The position numbers and the translations under genes were made by a program. Below the pieces are notes generated by a model, which ran no database searches, had not been told where the DNA came from, and saw only the letters and a program-made list of their open reading frames with translations. DNA of 64,000 bases from an uncultured Clostridia bacterium (GTDB taxonomy: Bacteria > Bacillota > Clostridia > TANB77 > CAG-508), in the NCBI GenBank assembly GCA_934120395.1, contig CAKOTZ010000008.1, positions 24,662 through 88,661 of the forward strand, in the 5' to 3' direction. Shown in pieces: positions 1 through 8,685 of this stretch (position 1 is the stretch's first letter; each line of letters begins with the position of its first letter).

Positions 1-1503
1 GATGTATTATCTGCAGAAAGATATTTTGAAGGAACTGAACTAATAGCACAGTCTAGACTAATGGGACCAATAATAGAAAAAATATTTAATGTAATGAATT
101 ACAGTCCGTTTTTTGTAGACTTTTTAGCAGTATTATTTTTAATTAGTGCAACCACACTATTTTGTACATTATTTAAAAAAATAGCTGGAAAGAAAATAAA
201 TATAGTTGCTTATACTATTTTTTCATGTCTGTTTATATCATATCCACTTATGATGGAAGCTTTTACGTATACACCAATGAGCTTAAGCCTTGCGTTAGCC
301 TTTAATTTTACAGTGATAAGTTTAATTTTGGCACTAGAGTATGTTAATTATAATAAGATAAAGAATCTAATTATATCAACAATTTTTATTTGGATGGCAA
401 TCTCGCTATACGAATCTTTTGCAACAGTATATTTAATGGGAGTAGCATCAGTTATTTTAATAAAAATATTATATGCAGATAAAGAGAAATTAAAATTAAA
501 AGAACATATTATATTTGGAATTAAATATATAATTCCATTAGCTATAGCGATTGTTTTTAATTTTTTGATTACTAGTGCAATATTATCAATTTTTAATATA
601 AAGCAAAGTAGCAACTCAGCTAAAGAGATATCATATACTATAATAGGATTAATAAGAGGCATAAAGTATTTAATAAGTACTGTAATAATAGATTATGATA
701 TAAGTGCTTTAGCATATTTACCCATTACAATTTTGCTTGCTTGTAGAGTTATATCGCTTATTATGGGAACTGTGCTATCTGTAAAAAGAAAAGATAGCAG
801 TATTATTCTAATAATGATAGCAATGAATTTAACAATACTATCATTATCTATAATTCAGGGTCAATCTGCCAGATATAGAACTTGTCAACAATTTCAATTG
901 TTTGTGGCTGTAATTTTTATGATAATAATACAAATTACATTAGGTTTAAACGTAAAAAAATGGATAAAAAATAGTATTATAGCCCTTACTTGCCTAGTAA
1001 TTTTTTATCAGGTAAAAGACATGTACAAATGGGAATACGTAAATGATCTAAGATATCAAAAAGAAAAACAAGATGCTATTTTAATTGGAAATGAAATTGA
1101 ATCGAAATATGACTATAAAAATAAGCCTATAGTTTTTGTTGGTGATTATGATATGCCATCAAATGTAAAGCAATATATTTGTGTAGATACAAATTCATTG
1201 CATTTTAAGGTGTTGAAATATTTTGTTGATAATTTTAGTATAAAAAAGATTAAAGATATAGAAAATTATCAATATACGCAGACAAATGTTCAATCATATA
1301 TTGAATGGGGGATTACAGCGTTTATAAATGAACGTACACCGAATGTGGAGCTTATTAAATTTTTTAATTGGCTTGGATATGATTTTAAGTTAGCTGATTG
1401 TTCAGCATTTACAAAAGAGTGTAAAACAAAAGATGAGAACCCACAGTGGCCACAAGAAGGGGCAATATATGAAACCGAAGAATATATTGTAGTTAATTTT
1501 TAA
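1..1503 (+). CDS. GtrII-like membrane glucosyltransferase, 5' end outside window
   Basis: The frame is open from base 1, so the true start lies upstream; the first in-window ATG is at 61. The visible product is a polytopic membrane protein with about nine hydrophobic segments and a soluble C-terminal domain of about 130 residues. The opening residues (RYFEGTELIAQSRLMGPII) and the spacing of the helices resemble the GtrII family of lipid-linked glucosyltransferases, which modify surface polysaccharide. This is family knowledge applied by eye and the sugar is unknown. A hairpin terminator follows directly, so the gene ends its transcription unit. Confidence 0.6.
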   Translation, partial: DVLSAERYFEGTELIAQSRLMGPIIEKIFNVMNYSPFFVDFLAVLFLISATTLFCTLFKKIAGKKINIVAYTIFSCLFISYPLMMEAFTYTPMSLSLALAFNFTVISLILALEYVNYNKIKNLIISTIFIWMAISLYESFATVYLMGVASVILIKILYADKEKLKLKEHIIFGIKYIIPLAIAIVFNFLITSAILSIFNIKQSSNSAKEISYTIIGLIRGIKYLISTVIIDYDISALAYLPITILLACRVISLIMGTVLSVKRKDSSIILIMIAMNLTILSLSIIQGQSARYRTCQQFQLFVAVIFMIIIQITLGLNVKKWIKNSIIALTCLVIFYQVKDMYKWEYVNDLRYQKEKQDAILIGNEIESKYDYKNKPIVFVGDYDMPSNVKQYICVDTNSLHFKVLKYFVDNFSIKKIKDIENYQYTQTNVQSYIEWGITAFINERTPNVELIKFFNWLGYDFKLADCSAFTKECKTKDENPQWPQEGAIYETEEYIVVNF

Positions 1504-1517
1504 TAGAGATTTTAATG

Positions 1518-1546
1518 CCTAGCAAAATGCTAGGTGTATTTTTTTG
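1518..1546 (+). terminator. Rho-independent terminator after the glucosyltransferase gene
   Basis: A 7-bp stem CCTAGCA/TGCTAGG with a 3-base loop is followed by a T-rich run. It separates the first gene from the sporulation operon. Confidence 0.85.
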
Positions 1547-1645
1547 TCGTTTTTTTCTCAAAATACGGCAAAACTTCTATTTTTTCTTCAAAGGAAAAAA
1601 TTACCAAAAGTAGAATAATTTAATAAGTACGAAGGAGGAGAAAAA

Positions 1646-1969
1646 ATGGATATTAATTATAGCAATAAGGACAAGCTCCTAACAATAAAAATTTCAAAAG
1701 AAATCGACCATCATGAGGCCGAAAAAATAAGGAGGAGGATGGACAATGAAATTCAAAGATATATGCCAAAAAGAGTTGTATTTGATTTTAGTAATGTTTC
1801 TTTTATGGATAGTTCAGGAATAGGATTGGTCGTAGGAAGATACAAGTTAGTTGCTATGCTTGGTGGAAGTTTAATAATGAAAAATGTGAAGCCAAACTTA
1901 GAGAAAGTATTTAAAATGTCTGGAATATTAAAAATTATACCAATAGAGCATGAAGCAAATGTTGGTTAG
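1646..1969 (+). CDS. spoIIAA: anti-sigma F factor antagonist SpoIIAA
   Basis: 107 residues, the normal length for this STAS-domain protein. The phosphorylation motif DSSGIG lies at residues 55-60; the second serine corresponds to the one phosphorylated by SpoIIAB. Dephosphorylated SpoIIAA binds SpoIIAB and frees sigma F in the forespore. A strong GGAGGAG site precedes the ATG. It is the first gene of spoIIAA-spoIIAB-sigF, which continues into spoIID and a SpoIIQ-like gene. No frame break and no CGG codon. Confidence 0.95.
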   Translation: MDINYSNKDKLLTIKISKEIDHHEAEKIRRRMDNEIQRYMPKRVVFDFSNVSFMDSSGIGLVVGRYKLVAMLGGSLIMKNVKPNLEKVFKMSGILKIIPIEHEANVG

Positions 1970-1978
1970 GAGGGAAAA

Positions 1979-2452
1979 ATGAATAAGTTATATGAAAATG
2001 AAATGAAGCTAGAATTTTTAAGTAAATCTAATAATGAGGCGTTTGCAAGAATTACAGTGGCAGCTTTTGCCTCACAATTAGACCCAACAATAGAGGAATT
2101 AGCAGATATAAAAACAGCTGTATCTGAGGCGGTAACTAATTGCATTATACATGGCTATGAAGATAGAGAAGGCGTTGTAAAAATAAGAGCAAAAATACTT
2201 GGCAATACATTGCAAATAGAAATTTCAGATAATGGTAAAGGAATTGCAAATATAGATTTAGCAAGAGAGCCGTTGTATACATCAAAACCAAAACTTGAAA
2301 GGTCTGGTATGGGCTTTACTATTATGGAAAGCTTTATGGACGATGTAAAAATAGAGTCAATTGTTGGCTTAGGTACAAAAATTACAATGAGTAAAACTAT
2401 AAATTCATCGTTACAAGCTGAGGAAACTTTAGAACAAAGACTTTCAAATTAA
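1979..2452 (+). CDS. spoIIAB: anti-sigma F factor / serine kinase SpoIIAB
   Basis: 157 residues with the GHKL ATPase fold. The N box lies in EAVTNCIIHGY (about residues 49-59), the G1 box in SDNGKGI and the G2 box in RSGMGFTIMESF. The protein binds and holds sigma F and phosphorylates SpoIIAA. Its ribosome site AGGAGGG overlaps the spoIIAA stop, which indicates translational coupling. It is slightly longer than the Bacillus protein at its C-terminus, outside the catalytic core. Confidence 0.95.
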   Translation: MNKLYENEMKLEFLSKSNNEAFARITVAAFASQLDPTIEELADIKTAVSEAVTNCIIHGYEDREGVVKIRAKILGNTLQIEISDNGKGIANIDLAREPLYTSKPKLERSGMGFTIMESFMDDVKIESIVGLGTKITMSKTINSSLQAEETLEQRLSN

Positions 2453-2485
2453 TATTGATACATATTACAAAAGAGAGGAGCTATT

Positions 2486-3214
2486 ATGTATGAAACTAAT
2501 TTAGAGGATATCATGCAAGCTCAATCTGGAGATAAACAAGCCTTAGAAAGAATATTAAGTATTAATAATGGATTAACATGGAGCATAGTAAAAAGATTTA
2601 GTGGTAGAGGATATGAAATGGAAGACCTATACCAAATAGGTTGTATGGGATTTATAAAGGCTATTAAGCGATTTGATACAAGTTATGATGTTAAAATTTC
2701 AACTTATGCGGTACCATACATATTAGGAGAAATAAAAAGATTTATAAGAGATGATGGACCAATTAGAGTAAGTAGAAGCATTAAAGAATTAGCAATTAAA
2801 ATAAAAGAAGTTCAAAGAGAATATTTAAAAAAAGAGGGAAAAGAAATTGGAATAATAGAGTTAGCTCAAATATTAGGAGTAAGTAAAGAAGAAATTGCAG
2901 TAGCTTTAGATTCTGAAAGACAAATTGAATCTATACACGAAGATGCGTATAATTCAGAAAAAGGCGAACAGAAAATGAGCAAATTAGAAAGGATAAGTAC
3001 AGGGAAAGATGAAGCTAGCATGATAGTAGATAAAATTTGTATAAAGCAACTAATAGAAAGGCTAGATAATAGAGAAAAGGAAATTATTTTACTTCGATAC
3101 TACAAAGAAAAAACACAAACAGAAGTTGCTAAAATACTAGGAATTACGCAAGTACAAGTTTCAAGAATAGAAAAAAAGATTTTGACAAATATGAAAATGA
3201 AATTAATTGTTTAA
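2486..3214 (+). CDS. sigF: RNA polymerase sigma factor SigF
   Basis: 242-residue sigma-70-type factor with region 2 (YEMEDLYQIGCMGFIKAIKR and the following ISTYAVPYI), region 3, and a C-terminal region 4 helix-turn-helix (TEVAKILGITQVQVSRIEKK). Its position directly after spoIIAB identifies it as the forespore sigma factor F and not SigG, which lies elsewhere in sporulating Firmicutes. It has a good AGAGGAG site. The arginine codons are AGA, AGG and CGA; CGG is absent. Confidence 0.93.
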   Translation: MYETNLEDIMQAQSGDKQALERILSINNGLTWSIVKRFSGRGYEMEDLYQIGCMGFIKAIKRFDTSYDVKISTYAVPYILGEIKRFIRDDGPIRVSRSIKELAIKIKEVQREYLKKEGKEIGIIELAQILGVSKEEIAVALDSERQIESIHEDAYNSEKGEQKMSKLERISTGKDEASMIVDKICIKQLIERLDNREKEIILLRYYKEKTQTEVAKILGITQVQVSRIEKKILTNMKMKLIV

Positions 3215-3229
3215 AAAGAGAGGTAAGCT

Positions 3230-4231
3230 ATGAGAAAAATAATAATATATAGTTTGCTCTTAGTTATTTTATGTTTTGCAATTCCTGCAATATTTACAAA
3301 GGTATTTACAAGTAAAGAGGCAAGTGAGCCTGTTAATGAAAATGAAGAGATACAGTCTAGTATTGTTGAATACAATTATAAAAATTATGATACAATTTCA
3401 CTATTGCATGTAAAAACAGGAGAAATAGAAAGTCTTAAGTTAGATGAGTATTTACTAGGTGTTGTTTCAGCAGAAATGCCAGCAGATTTTGAAATGGAGG
3501 CACTAAAGGCACAGGCTGTTGTTGCTAGAACGTATACTATGTATAAAATTATTAATGGAAATAGAAAACATGGAGATGCTGATATTTGTGACGATTCTAC
3601 ATGTTGTCAAGCTTGGATTTCAAAAGATGATAGGTTAGCTAGATGGGATGAGCAAAAACGTGAGGAAAATTGGAATAGAATAGTAGTAGCAGTAAATAGT
3701 ACTGCAGGCAAAATAATAACTTACAATAATCAACCAATTAATGCTTTTTTTCATTCAAATAGTGGAGGAAAAACGGAAATGCCAATTAATGTATGGGGAG
3801 GAAGCGGATACCCATATTTGCAAAGTGTAGCGACATCAGGAGAAGAAAATTACTCTCAATATGCATCTGAAGTGGAAATAAGCAAGGAAGAGCTCATAGA
3901 AAAAATAAAGAAAAGGCATAGCGATATTCAAATTGATTGGAGTAAAACAGACGAAGTAAAAATTTTAGAGTATACGGATTCTGGAAGAGTTAAAACCATA
4001 AAATTTGGTAATACTAATTTGTCAGGAGTTGAGGCAAGAAGCTTGTTTGGATTAAAGTCAACAAATTTTAAAGTAAAGGTGGAAGAAAATAAAATTAAGT
4101 TTAGTGTGTTAGGATATGGACATGGAGTAGGACTTAGTCAAACTGGTAGCGACAGTCTAGCGAAACAAGGACAAAATTATGAAGAAATTATAAAACACTT
4201 TTATCAAGGAGTAGAAGTAATAAATTATTAA
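3230..4231 (+). CDS. spoIID: stage II sporulation protein D, lytic transglycosylase
   Basis: 333 residues: an N-terminal membrane anchor (about 4-24), then the SpoIID domain. The region around the catalytic glutamate is DEYLLGVVSAEMPADF (Glu about 82), and a cysteine-containing CDDSTCC segment and a C-terminal GYGHGVGLSQTGSDSLA motif are present. SpoIID degrades peptidoglycan during engulfment. It lies 15 bases after sigF, so it is probably co-transcribed. In Bacillus spoIID is not part of the spoIIA operon, so this linkage is a clostridial-type arrangement. Confidence 0.93.
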   Translation: MRKIIIYSLLLVILCFAIPAIFTKVFTSKEASEPVNENEEIQSSIVEYNYKNYDTISLLHVKTGEIESLKLDEYLLGVVSAEMPADFEMEALKAQAVVARTYTMYKIINGNRKHGDADICDDSTCCQAWISKDDRLARWDEQKREENWNRIVVAVNSTAGKIITYNNQPINAFFHSNSGGKTEMPINVWGGSGYPYLQSVATSGEENYSQYASEVEISKEELIEKIKKRHSDIQIDWSKTDEVKILEYTDSGRVKTIKFGNTNLSGVEARSLFGLKSTNFKVKVEENKIKFSVLGYGHGVGLSQTGSDSLAKQGQNYEEIIKHFYQGVEVINY

Positions 4232-4298
4232 AATTATGTATAATCTTCAAAAATAAGGAAATACTTTGGATAAAGACTAATTTTTGAGGAGGAAGGTA

Positions 4299-5156
4299 AT
4301 GAGAAGAGATAATAGAATTCAAGAAAAAAATAATGTAAAAACAATTTTATATGTAGGAGGAAGTTTGGTTGGAATAGCTATTTTAGCATTTATTGCTATT
4401 TCAATGTTATTTGGTGGAACAAGTAAAGAAAATGATGGAAGTCAATTTAGTACAGCTAAAGTATCAAATTTAGTTCCAAATAATACAACAACTAATAGTA
4501 CAGTAAAAGCAGAGACAGCAAGTACATCAATTGGGAAAAGTGTAAATGAAATGAAAAACGAAGCAAATACAGTAGGAACTACAACTGTTAAAAAGGAAAG
4601 TGCTGAATCTACAACAAAATCGAATACTACAACAAACATAACGAAAGCGACTAATACAACAAAGTCGGATGCTGCAAAACAGGAGAATAGTACAGAGGAA
4701 AGAAAGGTAGATGAAACTAAAACGGAAGAGAAGAAAGAGAAAGAAAAAGACCCAGTTTTCATAAAACCAGTAGAAGGGGAAACTTTAAGAGAATATGCTA
4801 AAGATAAGTTAGTATATTCAGAAACTTTAAAAGAATGGATTACACACTTTGGAGTAGATATAAAGGCAGACAAAACAAGTGTAGTAAAATGTGCGGCAGA
4901 TGGTAGAGTTGCATCAATAAAAAATGATCCTAGATATGGGTTAACAGTTGTGGTAGAACATGCAAATAATTTTAAGACGGTGTATTCAAATTTACTAACA
5001 GCTGAATTTGTAACAGAGGGAGAAGAAATAACTAGTGGACAAACTATAGGAACAATTGGTAACACCTCTACTTTTGAAGTATTAGATGCAGACCATTTAC
5101 ATTTTGAAATATTAAAAGACAATGAAAATGTAGACCCTAATATATATATTCCGTAG
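4299..5156 (+). CDS. spoIIQ: SpoIIQ-like M23 (LytM) peptidase-fold protein
   Basis: The ATG at 4299, placed after GAGGAGGAAG, is preferred to an in-frame TTG at 4284 that sits inside the ribosome site. The 285-residue product has a transmembrane helix (about 15-42), a threonine/asparagine-rich linker of about 110 residues and a C-terminal LytM domain. The HFGVDI and HLHFEI motifs keep the metal ligands, as in clostridial SpoIIQ and unlike Bacillus SpoIIQ. SpoIIQ bridges the forespore and mother-cell membranes with SpoIIIAH. Its position after spoIID supports the call; a generic envelope endopeptidase is the alternative. Confidence 0.8.
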   Translation: MRRDNRIQEKNNVKTILYVGGSLVGIAILAFIAISMLFGGTSKENDGSQFSTAKVSNLVPNNTTTNSTVKAETASTSIGKSVNEMKNEANTVGTTTVKKESAESTTKSNTTTNITKATNTTKSDAAKQENSTEERKVDETKTEEKKEKEKDPVFIKPVEGETLREYAKDKLVYSETLKEWITHFGVDIKADKTSVVKCAADGRVASIKNDPRYGLTVVVEHANNFKTVYSNLLTAEFVTEGEEITSGQTIGTIGNTSTFEVLDADHLHFEILKDNENVDPNIYIP

Positions 5157-5162
5157 ATAAAA

Positions 5163-5184
5163 GGCGAGCAATGCTCGTCTTTTG
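5163..5184 (+). terminator. terminator of the spoIIA-spoIID-spoIIQ unit
   Basis: Stem GGCGAG/CTCGTC (one G-T pair) with a short loop and a T run, 7 bases after the stop codon. Confidence 0.8.
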
Positions 5185-5240
5185 AGTTAGCGATTGATTT
5201 TGTGGTTTTTTTCGTTAGATATCAGACTTGATTTGTGTCT

Positions 5241-5407
5241 TTACCGCCTGCACAAAAATATATGAAAATTTAGCCGTTCCGTTCTCCAAGGCGCTTGAAC
5301 GACAGCTTTTTCAATTTTTATTGAACACATTCTAAACTTGTGGAGTGAATGACTGCTTCAAGGTCGAACTCACTATTAAATTTTATATATTTTTGCTTTC
5401 GGCTAGT
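5241..5407 (+). repeat. interspersed non-coding repeat, copy 1
   Basis: First of four copies of a ~165-base element (others at 35635, 36911 and 41489). Conserved landmarks in order: TTACCGCCTGCAC, AAAATTTAGCCGTTCCG, a hairpin made by CGTTC and GAACG with inner AAG/CTT, CATTC/GAATG, TTCAAGGTCGAAC and ACGGCTAG. The A-rich left end can pair with the right end TAAATTTTATATATTTT. No conserved reading frame is evident. Downstream of this copy, 5408-5610 is non-coding with no close match to the other copies. Confidence 0.85.
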
Positions 5408-5611
5408 GATAGATTAATTCTAATATTTTAAAATTATTGCAGTTTACTAGCGCGAACGCAATTATATATTTTGCGTTTGAACGACTCCGGGGTGACCGCT
5501 TTAGAATATGTAATGAACGTTAGTGAATGTACATATTCTTAAGATGGGGCAGTGAAAGAGCAAAATATATAATTCAGTGGGAGCGGATTAATGGAGAAAA
5601 ACTAAAGAAGC

Positions 5612-5642
5612 AAAAAACTTACCATAGAAAGGTAAGTTTTTT
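5612..5642 (+). terminator. terminator upstream of the first pilin-like gene
   Basis: Stem AAAACTTACC/GGTAAGTTTT with a 7-base loop and a T run. Homologous AACTTACC...GGTAAGTT hairpins precede the cassettes at 37329, 40130 and 41892, so the repeat block and the downstream gene are separate transcription units. Confidence 0.8.
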
Positions 5643-5653
5643 GTTATTTATAC

Positions 5654-5682
5654 TTTACAAGTTCAAAAAAATAGTATAAAAT
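5654..5682 (+). promoter_or_regulatory. sigma-A promoter of pilin-like cassette 1
   Basis: TTTACA, a 17-base spacer beginning AGTTCAAA, then TAAAAT. The same box sits upstream of four other cassettes. The leader that follows holds an 8-bp stem AGAATTAC/GTAATTCT and then the constant AAGGAAAGAGG ribosome site. Confidence 0.75.
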
Positions 5683-5780
5683 GCGGTTAACTAATTAACA
5701 TAGAATTACATAATATTGCTTGAAGACGGATAGGCTAAAATAGTAATTCTGTTAGAAATACAAAGGAAAGAGGGATAAAA

Positions 5781-6621
5781 ATGAACTTGAAAAGTAACAA
5801 GGCAATCACATTGGTAGCATTGATAATTACAATAATTATTTTACTAATACTAGCGGGTGTAAGTTTATCAATGGTGTTGCGGAGATAATGGATTAATAAA
5901 TAAGGCACAATCAAGCGTAAATAAATATCAAGAAAGAGCAGTAAATGAACAAAATTTATTAAATAATATTGAAAAAAATATAAAAACTGCAGATATAATT
6001 AGTTATACTGGATTAACAGTAAAAACAGGAGAAAAAGCAATGCCTGAACTTAACATTTCTGGATATTATACATCAAGAAAATTTGAAAGCAATAGCCCTG
6101 ATATAGCAAAAATAGATGAAAGTACAGGAGAGGTTACTGGAGTAAAGAAAGGAAGTACAGATGTAACTGTAAGTATAACTGATAATGTTGGTAATGAAAT
6201 GAGTGCAAGTTGTACAATAAATGTCGAATGGGGTACTTTAGAGGTTGGAACTGAAGTAATGGTAAAAGACAAAAGTTTTTATGTAATGTCAGATAGTGGG
6301 GAAAGCGTAAAACTATTATCTAAAACAGCTTGGGGAAATTTGCGTTATGATGCTGCAAGAAGTCAAGCTGCTTCTTATGGAAGCAGTTTGGGTGGAACAG
6401 GAAGGCTAATGACATTAGCAGAGGTTCAGGCATTGTCGAGTGAAATATGGAAATGGCCAAATACTTATTGGTTAAATGATTGGCATAGCAATAATGGAAT
6501 TGATAATAGATACTGGGTAATTCAGGGTACAACCTATTTTTCTGTATATGATAATGGTGTCAATCTTGAGTGCGTCAGACCTGTTGTAGTTATTTCAAAA
6601 GATAAACTTACATGGCAATAA
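5781..6621 (+). CDS. pilin-like surface protein with Ig-like and lectin-type C-terminal domains; needs +1 shift at CGG (5880-5882)
   Basis: The start carries the family leader KSNKAITLVALIITIIILLI, a prepilin-like hydrophobic helix. Frame 0 stops one codon after an in-frame CGG at codon 34. Skipping its C restores LGDNGLINKAQ, matching LGENGLINKAQ in every paralogue, and the frame then runs to 6621. After the helix come a coiled segment, an Ig-like domain (STGEVTGVKKGSTDVTV) and a C-terminal domain ending RPVVVISKDKL, shared with the genes at 34502 and 41892. It is probably surface-exposed. Alone it would look like a pseudogene, but ten other genes break the same way. Confidence 0.75.
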
Positions 6622-6724
6622 AAATATGAAAACACTATTAATTATGTAAATATTATGTTATAATAGAAAAGTATGGCAATAGCTGATTAGAAACCGTAAA
6701 GAGTAACTTAAGGAGGAAAACATT

Positions 6725-7534
6725 ATGAAACGGTATGAAAAATTTGTGCAAGATGGAGAAAACAAGGTAACTCATATTCCGATTCCAGAGGGATATAGAT
6801 ATGAGTGGGGAGCGTTAGAAACAGGATGTGTAATCGAAAGAGAAATTGATAAAAGCCAGTTTGTATGGATTCCAGTATCTCTTTTAGATGAAAATGGAGT
6901 ATTAGATGAAAAGCGTAGAAAAGAAAAATTTGGTATAAGATTGCCACAATTAGGTTCTCAAATTGAAATAAGTAAAATTTGGACGAATGAATTGGCAATG
7001 CAATATGAAAGCGTAAAAAAATATGGAGGATTTTATATTTCACGTTATAATATTTCAAAAAACGAAAAAACAGGAAGACCACAATCTGTAAAAAATGCTA
7101 ATCCATATTCCGGGGTTAGCTTCAACTTCGCTAAAGCTACAGCTGCAAAATTAGAAAACGTTGAGTCTATAAAAAGTCATTTAGTTTATGGGGCAGAATA
7201 TGATTCGGTACTAAATTGGTTTTACAAATCAGGAGCAAGAACATGCCATGAAATTTATTTTCAGTCTACATGGTGGGGACATCATGCAAAAAATTACACC
7301 ATGGAAGATGCGGTAAGTGTTACTGGATACAATGAAAAGTGGTGTACGAATAATATTTATGACTTTGCTGGAAATGTGGCGGAGTGGACACAGGAACAGC
7401 AAAAAGATAGTAATAATCAGGCAATTAGAGGTGGAAGCAGTAAAGATTGTTTCCCAGTAGGAAAGCGAAGATATGGTAATCCAAATGAAAATTGTCATTA
7501 TGCTGGTTTTAGAGCTGCACTTTGGTTGAGGTAA
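6725..7534 (+). CDS. formylglycine-enzyme-like (SUMF1/C-type-lectin fold) domain protein
   Basis: 269 residues, without the pilin-like helix of its neighbours. The FGE-sulfatase fold is suggested by FVWIPVSLL, GGFYISRY, NNIYDFAGNVAEWTQE, AIRGGSS and the terminal GFRAALW. It has no signal peptide, so it may be cytoplasmic or a detached domain of the surface family. An ideal AAGGAGG site fixes the ATG. Codon 3 is CGG (6731-6733). Here the frame does not shift: a +1 shift would give about 13 codons and a stop. This is one of three exceptions to the CGG rule. Confidence 0.6.
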   Translation: MKRYEKFVQDGENKVTHIPIPEGYRYEWGALETGCVIEREIDKSQFVWIPVSLLDENGVLDEKRRKEKFGIRLPQLGSQIEISKIWTNELAMQYESVKKYGGFYISRYNISKNEKTGRPQSVKNANPYSGVSFNFAKATAAKLENVESIKSHLVYGAEYDSVLNWFYKSGARTCHEIYFQSTWWGHHAKNYTMEDAVSVTGYNEKWCTNNIYDFAGNVAEWTQEQQKDSNNQAIRGGSSKDCFPVGKRRYGNPNENCHYAGFRAALWLR

Positions 7535-7558
7535 AAGGTTAATCTAAGCACAAATATT

Positions 7559-7592
7559 AAAAGGGACTTTGAAATTTCAAGGTCTCTTTTAA
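7559..7592 (+). terminator. terminator after the FGE-like gene
   Basis: Long imperfect stem AAAAGGGACTTTGAAA / TTTCAAGGTCTCTTTT. It closes the unit before the antiporter gene. Confidence 0.75.
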
Positions 7593-7686
7593 TTATAGAT
7601 AAGAGAATATAAAAATATTAATATAGATTATTTCCTTTTAATTTTTATAAAATTATGTTATACTTGTACGAGTAGAGGTGAGAATA

Positions 7687-8646
7687 ATGGCACTAGATAT
7701 AATATGGATTCTAGTAGGTTTTGTACTTTTAATAAAGGGTGCTGACTTTTTAGTAAATGGCTCAGTAAAAATAGCGAAACGTTTTCATGTATCAGAAATA
7801 ATAATTGGACTAACAATAGTATCAATAGGAACGTCAATGCCAGAAATGATAGTAAGTGTAACTTCTGGAATGGGTGGACATAATGATATGGCAATAGGCA
7901 ATATTATAGGTAGTAACTTATGCAACCTATTGCTCATTTTAGGAATCACTGCTTTGGTAAGACCAATTGTATTTCAAAAAGAAACAAAACATATAGAAAT
8001 ACCAATTGCATTAGTATCAACAATATTATTATTAATACTTTGTAATAATGCCGGAGGTGTAATTGGAAGAGCAGAAGGAATTATACTTTTAGCATGTTTT
8101 GTATGTTTTATTGTATACACAATTTATATGGGTGTAAAAGAAGCAAGAAAAAATAAAGAAGAGAGCACGGAACAAGAGGTTATATTAGAGAAATACGGCG
8201 TTTTAAAGGCAGTTATGTTAATAATAATTGGTATTGTTGCATTAAAAATAGGTGGCGATTTGGTAGTAAACAACGCAACAGATATTGCAAGATTATTGCA
8301 TATTAGTGAAAAAACAATTAGTTTAACAATAATTGCAATTGGTACAAGCTTACCAGAACTAGTAACATCAATTGTTGCAGCAATTAGAAAAGAGAATGAT
8401 ATTGCAATAGGAAATATAATTGGATCAAATATTTTCAATATATTATTTATTTTGGGAATAAGTTCAGTTGTAACACCAATTAGTTATTCAACTGCATACA
8501 ATATAGATTTTGCAGTTCTAATTGCATCAACAATATTATTAGCAGCATTTCCGTTTATTGGAAAAAAAGATACAATGACTAGAGCAAATGGAGCAATTTT
8601 TTTAATAGCATATATGGTATATATGGCAAGTTTATTTGTAAGATAA
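7687..8646 (+). CDS. calcium/sodium antiporter, YrbG family
   Basis: The ATG at 7687 sits correctly after GAGGTGAG; the GTG at 7678 lies within that site. 319 residues, about ten transmembrane helices in two homologous halves. Each half holds the alpha-repeat signature of the CaCA superfamily: GTSMPEMIVSV with GNIIGSNLCN, and GTSLPELVTSI with GNIIGSNIFN. The acidic residues of the two motifs form the ion site. It exchanges Ca2+ or Na+ across the membrane. Single gene between two terminators; nothing unusual. Confidence 0.9.
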   Translation: MALDIIWILVGFVLLIKGADFLVNGSVKIAKRFHVSEIIIGLTIVSIGTSMPEMIVSVTSGMGGHNDMAIGNIIGSNLCNLLLILGITALVRPIVFQKETKHIEIPIALVSTILLLILCNNAGGVIGRAEGIILLACFVCFIVYTIYMGVKEARKNKEESTEQEVILEKYGVLKAVMLIIIGIVALKIGGDLVVNNATDIARLLHISEKTISLTIIAIGTSLPELVTSIVAAIRKENDIAIGNIIGSNIFNILFILGISSVVTPISYSTAYNIDFAVLIASTILLAAFPFIGKKDTMTRANGAIFLIAYMVYMASLFVR

Positions 8647-8648
8647 AT

Positions 8649-8684
8649 AAAATGCAGACTGATTTTTTATACAGTCTGCATTTT
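8649..8684. terminator. bidirectional terminator between antiporter and amylase
   Basis: A 13-bp perfect stem AAAATGCAGACTG/CAGTCTGCATTTT serves both convergent genes. Confidence 0.9.
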
Positions 8685-8685
8685 A

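Noticed and set aside
4442..5122. 226-residue open frame opposite the spoIIQ gene
   Set aside because: It is antisense to a Thr/Asn-rich linker and gives a low-complexity Val/Ser/Phe translation; a shadow.
5241..5407. Short peptides in the interspersed repeat
   Set aside because: Short open frames exist on both strands, but they have no starts with ribosome sites and differ between copies.
5690..5780. Known riboswitch (cyclic-di-GMP or preQ1) in the surface-gene leaders
   Set aside because: The conserved cores of these classes are not present; only a simple stem is seen.
5781..6621. Pseudogene call for the pilin-like genes at 5781 and 41892
   Set aside because: Each is intact on both sides of the CGG and the same break occurs in core genes such as tsaB and V-ATPase subunits.
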